Origin: Bacteroidales bacterium
Lineage (GTDB): Bacteria > Bacteroidota > Bacteroidia > Bacteroidales > Bacteroidaceae
Direction: 5' to 3'
DNA length: 64,000 bases
NCBI GenBank assembly: GCA_012517855.1
Contig: JAAYUD010000100.1
Coordinates: 30,959-94,958 of the forward strand
In this document: positions 54,802-64,000 of the stretch, piece after piece
Position numbering within the stretch: the first letter of the stretch is position 1
Layout: each line of letters starts with the position of its first letter
Notes under the pieces: model-generated
What the model was told of the DNA's origin: nothing
Databases searched by the model: none
Seen by the model: only the letters and a program-made list of their open reading frames with translations
Position numbers and translations under genes: made by a program

Positions 54802-55515
54802 ATGACAAGATTGAGTGTAAATGTTAATAAGATTGCGACTTTAAGGAATGCTCGTGGTGGAGATTTGCCTGATGTTCTGAAAGTGGCTCTTGATTGTGAA
54901 AAATTTGGAGCGGAAGGAATAACAGTCCATCCTCGTCCAGATGAAAGGCATATACGCCGGGCTGATGTTTTTGAGTTGCGTCCTGAACTCCATACAGAAT
55001 TCAATATAGAGGGTAACCCAACCCCTGAGTTTATCGAATTGGTATTGGAAGTGAAGCCTCACCAAGTGACTTTAGTACCTGATGCTCCTGCTCAACTTAC
55101 TTCGAATGTGGGGTGGGATACAAAAGCTAATCAGGGTTTTTTGAGTGATGTACTTGACCGTTTTAATCGTGCAGGAATTCGTACTTCTGTTTTTGTTAAT
55201 GCTGATGCCGAAATGGTGAAATATGCTGCTAAAGCGGGGGCCGATAGGGTAGAACTTTATACTGGTCCGTATGCTGCCAATTATGAAAAGGGACCCGAAG
55301 GGGCTGTCGCTCCTTTTGTTGATGCTGCCAAGACGGCTCGAACCTGTGGAATTGGATTGAATGCCGGTCATGACCTGAATCTGATTAATTTAGCCTATTT
55401 CCATCAAAGTATTCCTTGGCTTGACGAGGTGTCTATTGGACATGCGTTGATTTGTGATGCTTTGTATTTAGGTTTGAAAGGGGCTATTGAGGAATACAAA
55501 AAATGTTTGCTCTGA
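54802..55515 (+). CDS. pdxJ: Pyridoxine 5'-phosphate synthase
   Basis: This enzyme closes the pyridine ring in de novo vitamin B6 synthesis. The 237-residue protein begins [19 protein letters not shown] and contains [18 protein letters not shown] near residue 40, EFNIEGNPT, and the phosphate-binding [10 protein letters not shown] near residue 189. The length is typical. The ATG at 54802 matches the family start. The next gene, ispD, begins 4 bp after its stop. Confidence 0.95.
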   Translation: MTRLSVNVNKIATLRNARGGDLPDVLKVALDCEKFGAEGITVHPRPDERHIRRADVFELRPELHTEFNIEGNPTPEFIELVLEVKPHQVTLVPDAPAQLTSNVGWDTKANQGFLSDVLDRFNRAGIRTSVFVNADAEMVKYAAKAGADRVELYTGPYAANYEKGPEGAVAPFVDAAKTARTCGIGLNAGHDLNLINLAYFHQSIPWLDEVSIGHALICDALYLGLKGAIEEYKKCLL

Positions 55516-55519
55516 TAAT

Positions 55520-56191
55520 ATGGACTCTTCTGTAATTATTGTAGCTGGAGGCAAAGGTCTGCGAATGGGGAGAGCTATCCCGAAACAATTTTTGCCAATT
55601 GGTGGAAAACCTCTATTGATGCATACAATAGAAGCTTTCTATCGGGCTGATAGGACTATTCGCATTGTTCTCGTTTTGCCTTCTGATCAACAAAATTACT
55701 GGAAATCACTTTGTTTGCAATATGACTTTGGTATTGAACATGCCATTGTCGAAGGAGGTGAAACTCGTTTTATGTCTGTTAGAAATGGTTTGAAACTTAT
55801 TCCTCTTGAAGGAATTGTCGGTGTTCACGACGGAGTTCGCCCTTTTGTTTCTCAGAATGTAATAAAACATTGTTTTTGTGAGGCTCAAAGTCATGGGGCT
55901 GTAGTGCCGGTTATCGATATGGTAGAAAGTGTCAGACAAATATCTGCCGAGGGTAGTGTCGCTATATGCCGTGATCAATATAAATTGGTACAAACACCTC
56001 AGGTATTCGATTCGGCTCTTCTACACAAAGCATATCAACAACCTTTTTGTCCTAATTTTACAGATGATGCTTCAGTGGTGGAGAACCTCGGAGAAAAGAT
56101 CTTTCTGACTGAAGGAAATAGAGAAAATATTAAAATAACAACATCTTTTGATTTAATCATAGCTAATGCGCTGCTCAAATGTCCGATGTAA
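55520..56191 (+). CDS. ispD: 2-C-methyl-D-erythritol 4-phosphate cytidylyltransferase
   Basis: This is the third step of the MEP isoprenoid pathway. From the ATG at 55520 the product is 223 residues. The CTP-binding motif is [20 protein letters not shown] near residue 7; GVHDGVRPF near residue 101 and the later QTPQVF and FTDDASVVE are also conserved. The longer frame from 55487 would overlap pdxJ and adds no family sequence. Its end overlaps recG by 13 bp. Confidence 0.94.
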   Translation: MDSSVIIVAGGKGLRMGRAIPKQFLPIGGKPLLMHTIEAFYRADRTIRIVLVLPSDQQNYWKSLCLQYDFGIEHAIVEGGETRFMSVRNGLKLIPLEGIVGVHDGVRPFVSQNVIKHCFCEAQSHGAVVPVIDMVESVRQISAEGSVAICRDQYKLVQTPQVFDSALLHKAYQQPFCPNFTDDASVVENLGEKIFLTEGNRENIKITTSFDLIIANALLKCPM

Positions 56192-58278
56192 CATTTACAA
56201 CTGATATCAGTGCCCTCTATAGTGTCAGTTCAAAGCGGGCTGCACTTTTTAATAAAGAGATTTCTGTTTTTACGATCCATGATCTACTTTATTACTTCCC
56301 TTATCGTTATGTAAATCGTAGCCAAATGACGCAAATAAGGGATATCAATCTTGCCATGCCTTATGTTCAGCTCAAAGGGCAGATGCTTGGTTTTGATACT
56401 ATAGGCGAGGGACGTAATGAGAGGTTTGTAGCCCATTTTTCGGATGGAACAGGTGTCGTTGATTTAGTCTGGTTTGGAGGACTCAAGTATGTCATCTCTA
56501 AATATAAAATAAATAAGATTTATGTCGTTTTTGGCAAACCGACAGTTTTTAATGGGCGTATTAATTTATCGCATCCGGAAGTAGATGAATTCAATCCTGA
56601 AAACAATACTTTTGTTGGGTTACAACCTTTTTATAATACATCGGGGAAAATGAAACGTAGTTTTCTCAATACTCGTTCTATTGAAAAGGTCATGGCTATG
56701 GCTGTCAAATTTTATGCAGGTCTAATGGTGGAGACTCTTCCTCCTTATTTAATAGAAAGAAACCATTTAATGCCGATAGGGGAGGCTATACGTAATATTC
56801 ACTTTCCTTCTAATGATGCTATGCTGCGACGAGCGCAATATCGATTGAAATTTGAGGAGCTATTTTATATTCAACTAGATATTTTGCGGTATGCCAGTGA
56901 AAGGCATCGTAAGTACAAAGGTTATGTTTTCAGCAAAGTGGGAGACCTTTTTAATAAATTCTATTTTAATTATTTACCTTTCCAATTGACTACTGCTCAA
57001 AAGAGGGTAATAAAAGAAATACGTGCTGATGTGGGCAGTGGTCGTCAAATGAACCGCTTATTGCAGGGTGATGTAGGTAGCGGCAAGACCATGGTAGCGT
57101 TGATGAGTATGTTTATTGCTCTAGATAATGGTTATCAAGCATGTCTAATGGCGCCTACTGAAATTCTTGCCAATCAACATTATGAAACGATAGCTCCTAT
57201 ACTGGAGAATATGGATATTAAAACGGAATTGCTTACCGGGTCTATTAAGGGGAAGAGACGTGAGAAAATTTATGAGGGATTAAAGTCTGGTGATATATCT
57301 ATTATAATAGGTACTCATGCTCTACTCGAAGATACTGTGGCTTTTCATTCCTTGGGATTAGTCGTTATTGACGAGCAGCATCGTTTTGGAGTTGTTCAGC
57401 GTGCCAAAATGTGGAGTAAGAGCCAACAGCCTCCTCATATACTTGTTATGACCGCAACGCCCATTCCACGGACATTGGCTATGACGGTCTATGGTGATCT
57501 TGATGTTTCGGTGATTGATGAATTACCTCCCGGTAGGAAACCGATAGAGACTATTCATCAATATGATGATCGAGTGCAAGAATTACATCAGTTTATTCGT
57601 CGAGAAGTAGAACAAGGTAGACAAGTTTACATTGTTTATCCTCTTATTCAGGAAAGTGAAAAAATGGACTTGAAAAATCTGGAAGAGGGTTATGAGCAAA
57701 TAAGAGCTGCTTTTCCTTTATATAACATCTGCAAAGTCCACGGCAAAATGAAGTCTGCAGATAAAGAAGAACAAATGCAGCTTTTTGTTTCAGGGAAAGC
57801 TCAAATAATGGTTGCAACAACTGTTATTGAGGTGGGGGTTAATGTCCCTAATGCTTCCGTGATGATTATAGAGAATGCCGAGCGATTTGGACTTTCTCAA
57901 TTACATCAATTGCGTGGTAGGGTAGGGCGTGGCTCTGATAAATCATACTGTGTTCTTGTTACTTCCTATCAGTTGGCTGCCGATACAAGGCAACGTATTA
58001 AAATAATGTGTGAAAGTAACGATGGCTTTAAAATCGCCGAAGCAGATTTGAAATTGCGTGGTCCCGGTGATATGGAAGGAACACAGCAAAGTGGAATGCC
58101 TTTCGAACTGAAAATAGCCAATATAGCAACTGATGGGCAATTGTTGCAATTCGTGCGCTCTGAGGCACAGCGTATTATCGAACAAGATCCTGCTCGGAAT
58201 TTACCTGAAAATATGATTTTGTGGCAACAACTTGATCAATTGCATTCACAAAATGTAAATTGGTCGTCAGTAAGCTAA
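56179..58278 (+). CDS. recG: ATP-dependent DNA helicase RecG
   Basis: A helicase that remodels stalled replication forks. The 699-residue protein has the N-terminal wedge (OB) domain, Walker [13 protein letters not shown] near residue 296, the DEQHRFG box (motif II), TATPIPRT (motif III), and the motif VI helicase end [15 protein letters not shown] near residue 571. The start lies inside ispD (13-bp overlap), indicating translational coupling in pdxJ-ispD-recG. Confidence 0.96.
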   Translation: MSDVTFTTDISALYSVSSKRAALFNKEISVFTIHDLLYYFPYRYVNRSQMTQIRDINLAMPYVQLKGQMLGFDTIGEGRNERFVAHFSDGTGVVDLVWFGGLKYVISKYKINKIYVVFGKPTVFNGRINLSHPEVDEFNPENNTFVGLQPFYNTSGKMKRSFLNTRSIEKVMAMAVKFYAGLMVETLPPYLIERNHLMPIGEAIRNIHFPSNDAMLRRAQYRLKFEELFYIQLDILRYASERHRKYKGYVFSKVGDLFNKFYFNYLPFQLTTAQKRVIKEIRADVGSGRQMNRLLQGDVGSGKTMVALMSMFIALDNGYQACLMAPTEILANQHYETIAPILENMDIKTELLTGSIKGKRREKIYEGLKSGDISIIIGTHALLEDTVAFHSLGLVVIDEQHRFGVVQRAKMWSKSQQPPHILVMTATPIPRTLAMTVYGDLDVSVIDELPPGRKPIETIHQYDDRVQELHQFIRREVEQGRQVYIVYPLIQESEKMDLKNLEEGYEQIRAAFPLYNICKVHGKMKSADKEEQMQLFVSGKAQIMVATTVIEVGVNVPNASVMIIENAERFGLSQLHQLRGRVGRGSDKSYCVLVTSYQLAADTRQRIKIMCESNDGFKIAEADLKLRGPGDMEGTQQSGMPFELKIANIATDGQLLQFVRSEAQRIIEQDPARNLPENMILWQQLDQLHSQNVNWSSVS

Positions 58279-58576
58279 ATTTATGTTAAGAATTGGGTCG
58301 AAAGACCTTTTTATGCTGAAGAACATATTCCAGTGATTTTATACCGTCTTATGGTCTTTGGACGGACTTTATTCATACTATGTTGTTCCTCAAAGAGAAA
58401 AAAATAGTTAATGGGGTTATTGCTTTTTCAAAAATTATTATTACCTTTGAACTGAACGTAAGATCAAACGACCTTTTTGGGTCATATTAATATAATAACG
58501 CTCGTATCACTTACAGTTTCAATCGAAACTCTTCACGATCATTTTATTAAAAATGGCGGGCTAAAATTAATATTGG
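58279..58576 (+). promoter_or_regulatory. Intergenic region with promoter and long structured leader for the M23 gene
   Basis: ATTG (58419-58422), 19 bp, TACCTTTG (58442-58449) form a near-consensus promoter. The leader would be about 120 nt and contains the small hairpin GACC-TTTTT-GGGTC near 58470. A separate GAAA-loop hairpin followed by a T-run near 58294-58312 probably ends the recG transcript. Confidence 0.5.
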
Positions 58577-59443
58577 ATGGAATTTAGTTGGATTAAAACA
58601 TTAATTATTGCTTCGGCTACGATGATGAGTGTATCGTGTATGGCACAAGACCTCATTGCGAGACAAGCTCCTATTGACAGAAAATTAAGAAGTGTGGATT
58701 CTTTGGCGTTGCAACGCCAAATTCGTGCTGAGCAATCGGCTTATCCTGCTCTTAGTTTGTACCCTAATTGGGATAACCGTTATGTTACTATGCGAGGTGC
58801 TATTATACCTCGTTCTTATACTTTCGATTTAAGAGGCTTTGTAATGCCTATCCCTAGTCGTAAAATCACTTCTCCTTTCGGTCCTAGATGGGGAAGAATG
58901 CATAAAGGTCTCGATATAAAATGTAATATCGGTGATACTATTTATGCTGCTTTTTCTGGAAAAATTAGGGTCGTGAACTATGAAGGAGGTGGCTATGGAA
59001 AATATATAGTTATACGCCATTATAATGGATTGGAGACGGTTTACGGCCATTTATCAAAACAGTTGGTCTCTCCTAATGAGAACGTTCGGGCTGGTGAACC
59101 TATTGGCCTTGGTGGGGCTACCGGTCATGTTACCGGGTCTCATTTGCATTTTGAAACTCGTTTCTTAGGTATTGCCATTAATCCTGCGTTGATGTTTAAT
59201 TTCCCTATGCAGGATGTTGTTGCTGATACTTACACTTTCCATAGTACTGGACCTAATAGATATGCAGGAACCGAAGAAGCTGAAAGCAATGCCGATGTTG
59301 TTCGTTACATTGTCGTGAAGCATGGCGAAACGTTGGCAAGGGTAGCTCGCCAATATAAAATTTCTGTGGATAAATTGTGTGAACTCAATCGTCTCACTCC
59401 TAGTACTCAATTACGCCCAGGACAAATTTTGCGGTGCTCGTAA
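58577..59443 (+). CDS. M23 metallopeptidase with LysM domain
   Basis: A probable peptidoglycan endopeptidase. The 288-residue protein has a signal peptide (residues 1-23, ending SCMAQ). The M23 core has the zinc motif HKGLDIKC near residue 109, GGYGKYIVIRH, and GSHLHFETR with the paired histidines near residue 189. The last 45 residues are a LysM domain (YIVVKHGETLARVARQYKIS to LRPGQILRCS) that binds glycan. It acts in the periplasm. Confidence 0.9.
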   Translation: MEFSWIKTLIIASATMMSVSCMAQDLIARQAPIDRKLRSVDSLALQRQIRAEQSAYPALSLYPNWDNRYVTMRGAIIPRSYTFDLRGFVMPIPSRKITSPFGPRWGRMHKGLDIKCNIGDTIYAAFSGKIRVVNYEGGGYGKYIVIRHYNGLETVYGHLSKQLVSPNENVRAGEPIGLGGATGHVTGSHLHFETRFLGIAINPALMFNFPMQDVVADTYTFHSTGPNRYAGTEEAESNADVVRYIVVKHGETLARVARQYKISVDKLCELNRLTPSTQLRPGQILRCS

Positions 59444-59458
59444 TCTTTTTTAAAATAC

Positions 59459-59501
59459 AAAGAAGGACGCTTTAATATAATTTGGAGCGTCCTTCTTTTT
59501 T
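59459..59501 (+). terminator. Rho-independent terminator after the M23 gene
   Basis: A perfect 13-bp stem (59459-59471 with 59486-59498) followed by T. Confidence 0.85.
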
Positions 59502-59518
59502 GTTTGTTCAAATATTGT

Positions 59519-59526
59519 TACCTTTG
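59519..59526 (+). promoter_or_regulatory. -7 box for the DUF1599 operon
   Basis: TACCTTTG matches TAnnTTTG, directly after the M23 terminator and about 18 bp before the ATG at 59545. Confidence 0.55.
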
Positions 59527-59544
59527 CCACGTAGAGTAACAAAG

Positions 59545-60087
59545 ATGAAAGATACTAAGCAACAATTTGAACATGAAATAGCCGTTTGCCGTGAACTGTT
59601 TGCTAAAAAAATGCACGATTACGGTACTGCATGGCGTGTGATGAGGCCCTCTTCGATAACAGATCAGATCTTTATTAAGGCCAATCGTATTAGGAGTATA
59701 GAAACGAAAGGCGTAGCTTTAGTTCATGAGGATATACGCGGAGAGTTTATCGCTATTGTCAATTATGGTATAATGGGGCTTATTCAGCTCGAAAAGGGCT
59801 ACATCGACCAAGATAATAACGATGAGCAAAATGTACTCGAATTATATGATAAGTATGCTAAGCTGTCTATGGAATTGATGTTGGCAAAGAATCATGATTA
59901 TGATGAGGCGTGGCGTTTGATGAGGATCACCTCTTATACGGATATGATTCTTCAAAAAATTTATCGAACAAAGAGTATTGAAACTCTTGCCGGTAAAACA
60001 TTAGTGTCTGAAGGAGTCGATGCCAATTATATGGATATGATAAACTATGCGTTATTTGCGTTGATAAAAATTGACTTTGGAGATTAA
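59545..60087 (+). CDS. DUF1599 family protein (duplicated NTP-pyrophosphohydrolase-like domain)
   Basis: From the ATG at 59545 the product is 180 residues. It contains two related halves: [20 protein letters not shown] and later [19 protein letters not shown], each followed by RxRSIET or RTKSIET and a conserved NYG/NYA helix. The pattern is DUF1599, resembling MazG-like pyrophosphohydrolases; activity is inferred only from fold resemblance. The upstream frame start at 59482 lies in the terminator and is rejected. Its end overlaps the next frame by 17 bp. Confidence 0.82.
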   Translation: MKDTKQQFEHEIAVCRELFAKKMHDYGTAWRVMRPSSITDQIFIKANRIRSIETKGVALVHEDIRGEFIAIVNYGIMGLIQLEKGYIDQDNNDEQNVLELYDKYAKLSMELMLAKNHDYDEAWRLMRITSYTDMILQKIYRTKSIETLAGKTLVSEGVDANYMDMINYALFALIKIDFGD

Positions 60088-62158
60088 AAAATCACATATT
60101 GTTCTTATTTGGTGCGTAAATATCTGTCGTACTATTTTAGCTGTCGTATTTCTGTTCTCCGGATTCGTTAAGGCGGTTGACCCAATGGGTACGCAGTATA
60201 AGATAGAAGATTATTTGCAAGCGTTTGGAATGCTATCAATTCAACATTCCATTATTCCATTATTGCTGTCTATCGGTATCGCTATGTTGGAGTTTATCAT
60301 AGGAGCATTTTTCCTTTTAGGAATCCGCCGTGTCACGGCATCTCTGTTATCCCTTGTTCTGATGATTTTTTATACTCCCCTCACTTTATATATAGCTATA
60401 AAAAATCCTGTGAGCGATTGTGGTTGTTTTGGTGATGCATTGATTCTCACGAATTGGGAGACTTTTTTTAAAAACGTGATATTGTTGATTTGTGCTGTTC
60501 TCGTTTGGCGATATAAGGGATTGATTTATCGTTTTGTCAGTGAGAAGTTCGATTGGCTAGTATCACTCTATTCTTGCCTTTTTGCATTGGCTTTTTGTAG
60601 CTATTGTCTTTACTATTTGCCTGTACTTGATTTTCGTCCATATAAGATTGGGACTAATATTCCTGAGGCTATGTTGGTCCCTCCAGGAAAGCATCTTAGT
60701 GAATTGCAAACCGTGTTTTTGATGAAAAAGGGCAATATCGAAAAAGAGTTTACAGTCGATAATTATCCTGATAGTACATGGACTTATGTAGATCGTCGTA
60801 CTGTTGTTGTCAAGAAAGGGTATGAACCACCCATCTCCGATTTTTCGATGATTGACATTGATACCGGTGATGACATTTCTCAACAAGTACTTTCTGATTC
60901 GAATTATACTTTTTTGCTAGTTTCTCCTCGTATCGAAGAAGCTGATGACAGTCATATTGATCTTATCAATGCGCTTTATGAATATTGTCATGCCAATGGC
61001 TACCGTTTTTATGCTCTTACTTCTTCGCCTGATGACGAAATTGAAGATTGGCGTGACAAGACCGGAGCTGAGTATCCTTTTTGCCAGGTAGATAATATAA
61101 TACTGAAAACGATTATCCGTTCCAATCCAGGGCTTTTGTTATTGAAACATGGGACGATACTTAATAAATGGAGTAATAATGGGCTTTTTGATGAGAACAA
61201 TCTTACTGGAAAGCTCGATAAAATAGCTGTGGGGCAGCCCAGTCATCATACCAATGGGAAAGCCATCGTGAATATATTATTGTGGTTTTTTGTACCATTA
61301 TTATTTGTTATATTTCTTGATGTATTGCTTGGTAATAAATTGGAAAATCAGTTGGAGCATGAATGGAATAAATATTTTAACCCTTTAATAAAAAAGAAAA
61401 TGAGAAAAAAAATTGTTGCAGGAAACTGGAAAATGAACAAAACTCTCCAAGAGGGTATTGCTCTTGCAAAAGAAGTAAATGAAGTCTTAGCTAATGATAA
61501 ACCCAATTGTGATGTTATCATTTGCACTCCTTTTATTCATTTGGCTTCGGTTGTCCCTGTTGTTGATGCAGCTAAGATAGGTGTAGGAGCTGAAAATTGT
61601 GCTGATAAAGAATCGGGCGCTTATACAGGTGAAGTATCTGCTGCTATGGTTGCATCTACGGGTGCCAAATATGTTATTTTGGGGCATTCAGAGCGTCGTG
61701 CTTATTATGGCGAAACGGTAGAAACATTGAAGCCTAAGGTTAAGTTGGCTTTAGCTAATGGCTTGACTCCTATATTCTGTGTTGGCGAGGTGCTTGAAGA
61801 GCGCGAAGCTAACAAACAAGAAGAGGTCGTTGCTGCTCAACTCGAGTCAGTATTTGAGCTTTCTGCTGAAGATTTTTCTAAAGTGATCATTGCTTATGAA
61901 CCTGTTTGGGCTATTGGTACAGGCAAAACAGCTACTACTGATCAGGCTGAGGAAATACATAAATTTATACGCTCTGTTATTGCTAAGAAATATAATGAGA
62001 CAGTTGCAGAGAATACTTCAATTCTTTATGGTGGCAGTTGTAAACCTTCTAATGCTAAAGAATTGTTTGCTCAACCCGATGTTGATGGTGGCTTGATTGG
62101 TGGTGCTGCATTGAAAGCTGCCGATTTCAAAGGCATTATCGATGCTTGGAAGGATTAA
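60071..62158 (+). CDS. DoxX/MauE-like membrane protein fused in frame to triosephosphate isomerase
   Basis: The single open frame has 695 codons. Residues about 1-180 form a DoxX/MauE-like membrane domain with several hydrophobic segments, [20 protein letters not shown] and the cysteine motif SDCGCFGD. Residues about 180-405 form a soluble domain and another membrane helix. A Lys-rich stretch then runs straight into a complete triosephosphate isomerase at residue 444. The first start codon in frame is TTG (60071 or 60077); no ATG occurs before MGTQYK. Removing one A from the A6 run at 61390-61395 would give a TGA overlapping the tpiA ATG, so the two would be separate, coupled genes. Confidence 0.7.
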   Translation: MTLEIKKSHIVLIWCVNICRTILAVVFLFSGFVKAVDPMGTQYKIEDYLQAFGMLSIQHSIIPLLLSIGIAMLEFIIGAFFLLGIRRVTASLLSLVLMIFYTPLTLYIAIKNPVSDCGCFGDALILTNWETFFKNVILLICAVLVWRYKGLIYRFVSEKFDWLVSLYSCLFALAFCSYCLYYLPVLDFRPYKIGTNIPEAMLVPPGKHLSELQTVFLMKKGNIEKEFTVDNYPDSTWTYVDRRTVVVKKGYEPPISDFSMIDIDTGDDISQQVLSDSNYTFLLVSPRIEEADDSHIDLINALYEYCHANGYRFYALTSSPDDEIEDWRDKTGAEYPFCQVDNIILKTIIRSNPGLLLLKHGTILNKWSNNGLFDENNLTGKLDKIAVGQPSHHTNGKAIVNILLWFFVPLLFVIFLDVLLGNKLENQLEHEWNKYFNPLIKKKMRKKIVAGNWKMNKTLQEGIALAKEVNEVLANDKPNCDVIICTPFIHLASVVPVVDAAKIGVGAENCADKESGAYTGEVSAAMVASTGAKYVILGHSERRAYYGETVETLKPKVKLALANGLTPIFCVGEVLEEREANKQEEVVAAQLESVFELSAEDFSKVIIAYEPVWAIGTGKTATTDQAEEIHKFIRSVIAKKYNETVAENTSILYGGSCKPSNAKELFAQPDVDGGLIGGAALKAADFKGIIDAWKD
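61400..62158 (+). CDS. tpiA: Triosephosphate isomerase (C-terminal part of the fusion, or separate product)
   Basis: This enzyme interconverts dihydroxyacetone phosphate and glyceraldehyde 3-phosphate. From its ATG the product is 252 residues, the usual full length. The N-terminus [16 protein letters not shown] carries the substrate lysine, [15 protein letters not shown] the catalytic histidine, [16 protein letters not shown] the catalytic glutamate, and YGGSCKPSN and GLIGGAAL the phosphate loops. All catalytic residues are present. It may be translated independently from this internal ATG, though no strong Shine-Dalgarno is visible. Confidence 0.93.
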   Translation: MRKKIVAGNWKMNKTLQEGIALAKEVNEVLANDKPNCDVIICTPFIHLASVVPVVDAAKIGVGAENCADKESGAYTGEVSAAMVASTGAKYVILGHSERRAYYGETVETLKPKVKLALANGLTPIFCVGEVLEEREANKQEEVVAAQLESVFELSAEDFSKVIIAYEPVWAIGTGKTATTDQAEEIHKFIRSVIAKKYNETVAENTSILYGGSCKPSNAKELFAQPDVDGGLIGGAALKAADFKGIIDAWKD

Positions 62159-62174
62159 TAATTATTGATATAAT

Positions 62175-62210
62175 AATCGAGACGGGATATTTCCTGCCTC
62201 GATTGTTTTT
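62175..62210 (+). terminator. Probable terminator after tpiA
   Basis: AATCGAG pairs with CTCGATT, with further pairing inside, followed by GTTTTTA. Confidence 0.65.
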
Positions 62211-62222
62211 AATTTATTTTTT

Positions 62223-62831
62223 ATGCGATTAATCAGTATATTTTTGTTGTTTTCCTTTTCTGTCGCTGTCAATGCTCAGACCAATATTATTCAGCGACTT
62301 CAATCGGATGTCCCTGGACAGGGTAAAGTGATGATACATCAAGATGAGTCGATCACGGCTTTGATTGGTAGTAAGCATACTACAATTTCTAGCAAGGCTG
62401 TTAATGCTTCTCCTGCTGAATCGAAATCAGTGAGTCCTAAAAAAGAGTCATCAGAGATCATATCGCTTGATAGTTCCAAGCACAAGAATATGCGGAAAGA
62501 GGAGAGTGCCTCTTCTATGGATTTGACGCTTGATGATATAGAAGGCGAAACTCCCAAGAAAATAGTCAAAATATCCGGTTATCGTGTTCAGGTTTATGCG
62601 GGTAACAATACTCGTAACGCTAAACTCGAAGCTATGCGGGTTGCTTCGGATGTCCGCAGTTTCTTCCCAGAAGTTTCTGTCTATTCCTTTTTTAATCCCC
62701 CACGTTGGTTGTGCCGGGTAGGTGATTTTCGAACAATGGAAGAAGCATATTCAATGCTGCGTAAGCTGAAGGCGACTCGTGTTTTTCACGAAGTTTCTAT
62801 TGTCAAAGATCGTGTAAACGTTTCGCTATAA
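62223..62831 (+). CDS. SPOR-domain protein
   Basis: The 202-residue protein has a signal peptide ([19 protein letters not shown]), a Ser/Lys-rich disordered middle, and a C-terminal SPOR domain (about residues 118-202) containing [20 protein letters not shown] and [17 protein letters not shown] domains bind denuded peptidoglycan at division sites. No lipobox is present. It is followed by folE with a 22-bp gap. Confidence 0.87.
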   Translation: MRLISIFLLFSFSVAVNAQTNIIQRLQSDVPGQGKVMIHQDESITALIGSKHTTISSKAVNASPAESKSVSPKKESSEIISLDSSKHKNMRKEESASSMDLTLDDIEGETPKKIVKISGYRVQVYAGNNTRNAKLEAMRVASDVRSFFPEVSVYSFFNPPRWLCRVGDFRTMEEAYSMLRKLKATRVFHEVSIVKDRVNVSL

Positions 62832-62853
62832 TAATTCATTAATATTGGTTGCT

Positions 62854-63438
62854 ATGCTTGATAATCCGAAAATTGATACAACTAACCTTGTCGAACTGGA
62901 AGATCACTATCGTAAGATTATTTCTCTCTTGGGTGAAGACGCTAATCGCGAAGGCCTTCTTAAAACTCCCGAGCGGGTTTCGAAAGCCATGCTTACATTG
63001 GTACGTGGCTATCAGATGGACCCTGATTCTGTGCTTTCCTCTGCAAAATTCAAAGAAGACTATCGTCAGATGGTTATCGTGAAAGACATTGATTTTTTTT
63101 CTCTCTGCGAGCATCACATGCTCCCCTTTTATGGCAAAGCTCATGTTGCATATATTCCCAACGGTTATATCACGGGATTGAGTAAGATAGCTCGTGTCGT
63201 TGATATTTTTGCCCACCGTTTGCAAGTACAGGAGCGTATGACTACCCAAATAAAGAAATGCATTCAAGAGACATTAAATCCGCTAGGTGTGATGGTTGTG
63301 ATAGAAGCTCGCCATATGTGTATGCAAATGCGGGGCGTAGAGAAACAAAACTCCATTACAACTACGTCTGACTTTACCGGTGCTTTTAACCAAGCCAAGA
63401 CTCGTGAAGAGTTCATGAATCTCATACGCCCGAAATAA
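62854..63438 (+). CDS. folE: GTP cyclohydrolase I
   Basis: This enzyme makes dihydroneopterin triphosphate from GTP, the first step of folate synthesis. The product is 194 residues from the ATG at 62854; a TTG at 62845 gives three extra residues. The zinc ligands lie in [12 protein letters not shown] near residue 83 and in RHMCMQMRG near residue 154; [18 protein letters not shown] and [11 protein letters not shown] are also typical. Confidence 0.96.
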   Translation: MLDNPKIDTTNLVELEDHYRKIISLLGEDANREGLLKTPERVSKAMLTLVRGYQMDPDSVLSSAKFKEDYRQMVIVKDIDFFSLCEHHMLPFYGKAHVAYIPNGYITGLSKIARVVDIFAHRLQVQERMTTQIKKCIQETLNPLGVMVVIEARHMCMQMRGVEKQNSITTTSDFTGAFNQAKTREEFMNLIRPK

Positions 63439-63475
63439 TTCTTTCTTTACATTACATCCTTGGAACGTCTTATAC

Positions 63476-63515
63476 TGGCGAGAACATTTAAATATGTCTC
63501 GCCAACATTGTTTTA
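63476..63515. terminator. Hairpin between folE and the M16 remnant
   Basis: TGGCGAGA (63476-63483) pairs perfectly with TCTCGCCA (63497-63504), followed within a few bases by TTTTA. It probably ends folE. Confidence 0.6.
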
Positions 63516-63713
63516 TGGATGCATTGTTACTGTTACTCTGTTGTCTTGCTTTATAAGTCCTGATATGAATTGTTGCAGTTCAATAGGGGTTATATTTTCT
63601 ACCGTTTTACAAAAGTCTGTATAACAGTCGATATGTGCCAATGCTTTTTCCGATAATATATTGAGCCAGTAATCGTTTAATTTTATATTTTGCTCATATC
63701 GCTTCTTATTAAC
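63513..63713 (-). pseudogene. C-terminal remnant of an M16 (insulinase-like) zinc protease
   Basis: On the minus strand 66 codons end at TAA (63513-63515). The reading (KKRYEQNIKLNDYWLNILSE and ENITPIELQQFISGLIKQDN, ending RVTVTMHP) matches the C-terminal end of M16 family peptidases. The frame meets a TGA at 63714-63716, next to the end of the insertion-like sequence. The N-terminal and catalytic parts are not in the window. Most likely an insertion cut the gene near 63713. Confidence 0.7.
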
Positions 63714-63728
63714 TCAAGTTTCGCAAGT
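63711..63728. repeat. Possible insertion-sequence end
   Basis: AACTCAAGTTTCGCAAGT lies exactly where M16 homology stops and just before the end of the rightmost gene. It has the look of a terminal inverted repeat, but the partner end is outside the window. Confidence 0.35.
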
Positions 63729-63743
63729 AAAATATATTTATAG

Positions 63744-63998
63744 TTATGTTTTTATTATTATCTGCCTTAGCGGTCCTAGATGTATATCATCGTCAATCAG
63801 TTTGTCAATAATCTCTTTGATATCGATAAGATAAATATCAGCTATTTTCCGGAGAATTTTAGTAACGGTCTTCCATATTCTATCTGTGACAGAGAGTTTG
63901 GCGGTATCGGAACTGACATCTCTGAAGAGTCCTCCAAAAGTCTGGTAGTCAGTAAACCTTTTTGCAGTACTCAATATATTAAATTGTAGGGCAGTGAT
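63744..63998 (-). CDS. C-terminal part of an unknown protein, possibly a transposase
   Basis: The minus-strand frame is open to the window edge (84 codons plus TAA), so the gene starts outside. The visible part reads ILSTAKRFTDYQTFGGLFRD, then VTDRIWKTVTKILRKIADIY and IDIKEIIDKLIDDD. The layout of a basic, helical C-terminus ending about 30 bp from the breakpoint of a truncated gene fits an insertion-sequence transposase (IS4-like), but no catalytic motif is visible and the identification is tentative. Confidence 0.4.
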   Translation of the reverse strand: MTALQFNILSTAKRFTDYQTFGGLFRDVSSDTAKLSVTDRIWKTVTKILRKIADIYLIDIKEIIDKLIDDDIHLGPLRQIIIKT

Positions 63999-64000
63999 AC

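Noticed and set aside
58279..58576. Possible 6S or other housekeeping RNA between recG and the M23 gene
   Set aside because: Only short hairpins are visible; no recognisable RNA family structure could be traced by eye.
1..64000. tRNA, rRNA or tmRNA genes
   Set aside because: No cloverleaf-like stretch with a T-loop consensus or ribosomal RNA motif was noticed on either strand; a dedicated tRNA search would be decisive.

Overview
The window looks like a chromosomal segment of a Bacteroidales bacterium close to Bacteroides or Phocaeicola. The evidence is internal. Promoters repeatedly match the Bacteroidota consensus TTTG, 19-21 bp, TAnnTTTG. The primary sigma factor is the short Bacteroidota type without region 1.1. 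Several families typical of this phylum are present (DUF4494, DUF3127, DUF1599, a clostripain-like C11 lipoprotein, OstA/LptD with a charged insert). No tRNA, rRNA, CRISPR array or replication origin was seen. Both window edges cut a gene.

Layout. 1-5.2 kb: 3' part of a B12-dependent ribonucleotide reductase, nadK, a coiled-coil membrane protein and mdh. 5.2-6.8 kb: a gene-free block of dispersed repeats (modules A, B and C). 6.6-10.7 kb: an AT-rich accessory cluster with a two-domain lipoprotein, three tandem secreted paralogues sharing an almost invariant signal peptide, and a small membrane protein. 10.8-23.2 kb: FKBP isomerase, aroC, topB, a HAD phosphatase, pgi, gpsA, lysS, an HD-domain protein and lptD. 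23.2-23.8 kb: a second copy of repeat C. 23.8-28.1 kb: asnA, ung, DUF4494, yggS and folC. 28.0-35.8 kb, minus strand: a tight run dnaN, dnaQ-like, coaBC, recN, rlmB, a degenerate protease with TPRs, and ridA. 36-40 kb: DUF3127, 5'-nucleotidase, C11 protease and a small secreted protein. 40.0-41.7 kb: second copies of modules A and B beside decayed coding sequence. 41.7-63.4 kb: rpoD, degP, an araC-type regulator, a low-complexity lipoprotein, an acyl-CoA ligase, mtaB, an lpxL-like acyltransferase, a GT2 glycosyltransferase, folB, a mutarotase-like lipoprotein, a zinc-ribbon/TPR protein, pdxJ-ispD-recG, an M23/LysM endopeptidase, and DUF1599-DoxX/tpiA-SPOR-folE. 63.5-64 kb: the tail of an M16 peptidase gene cut by what looks like an insertion sequence.

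Most of the window is housekeeping: dNTP and NADP supply, central carbon metabolism, folate, PLP, isoprenoid and CoA synthesis, DNA repair and envelope building. The unusual parts are: (1) the 6.6-10.7 kb secreted cluster; (2) the repeat modules, including a 98-bp perfectly conserved inverted repeat 35.6 kb apart and two 36-bp-stem hairpins whose inner 10-bp blocks are flipped on both arms; (3) an in-frame DoxX-triosephosphate isomerase fusion that hangs on one base of an A6 run; (4) two enzyme-like proteins that have lost catalytic residues; and (5) the truncated M16 gene at the right edge.

Starts were chosen from family N-termini and from promoter boxes that overlap and so exclude upstream start codons. 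Family names come from recognition of the translated sequence; no database search was possible.
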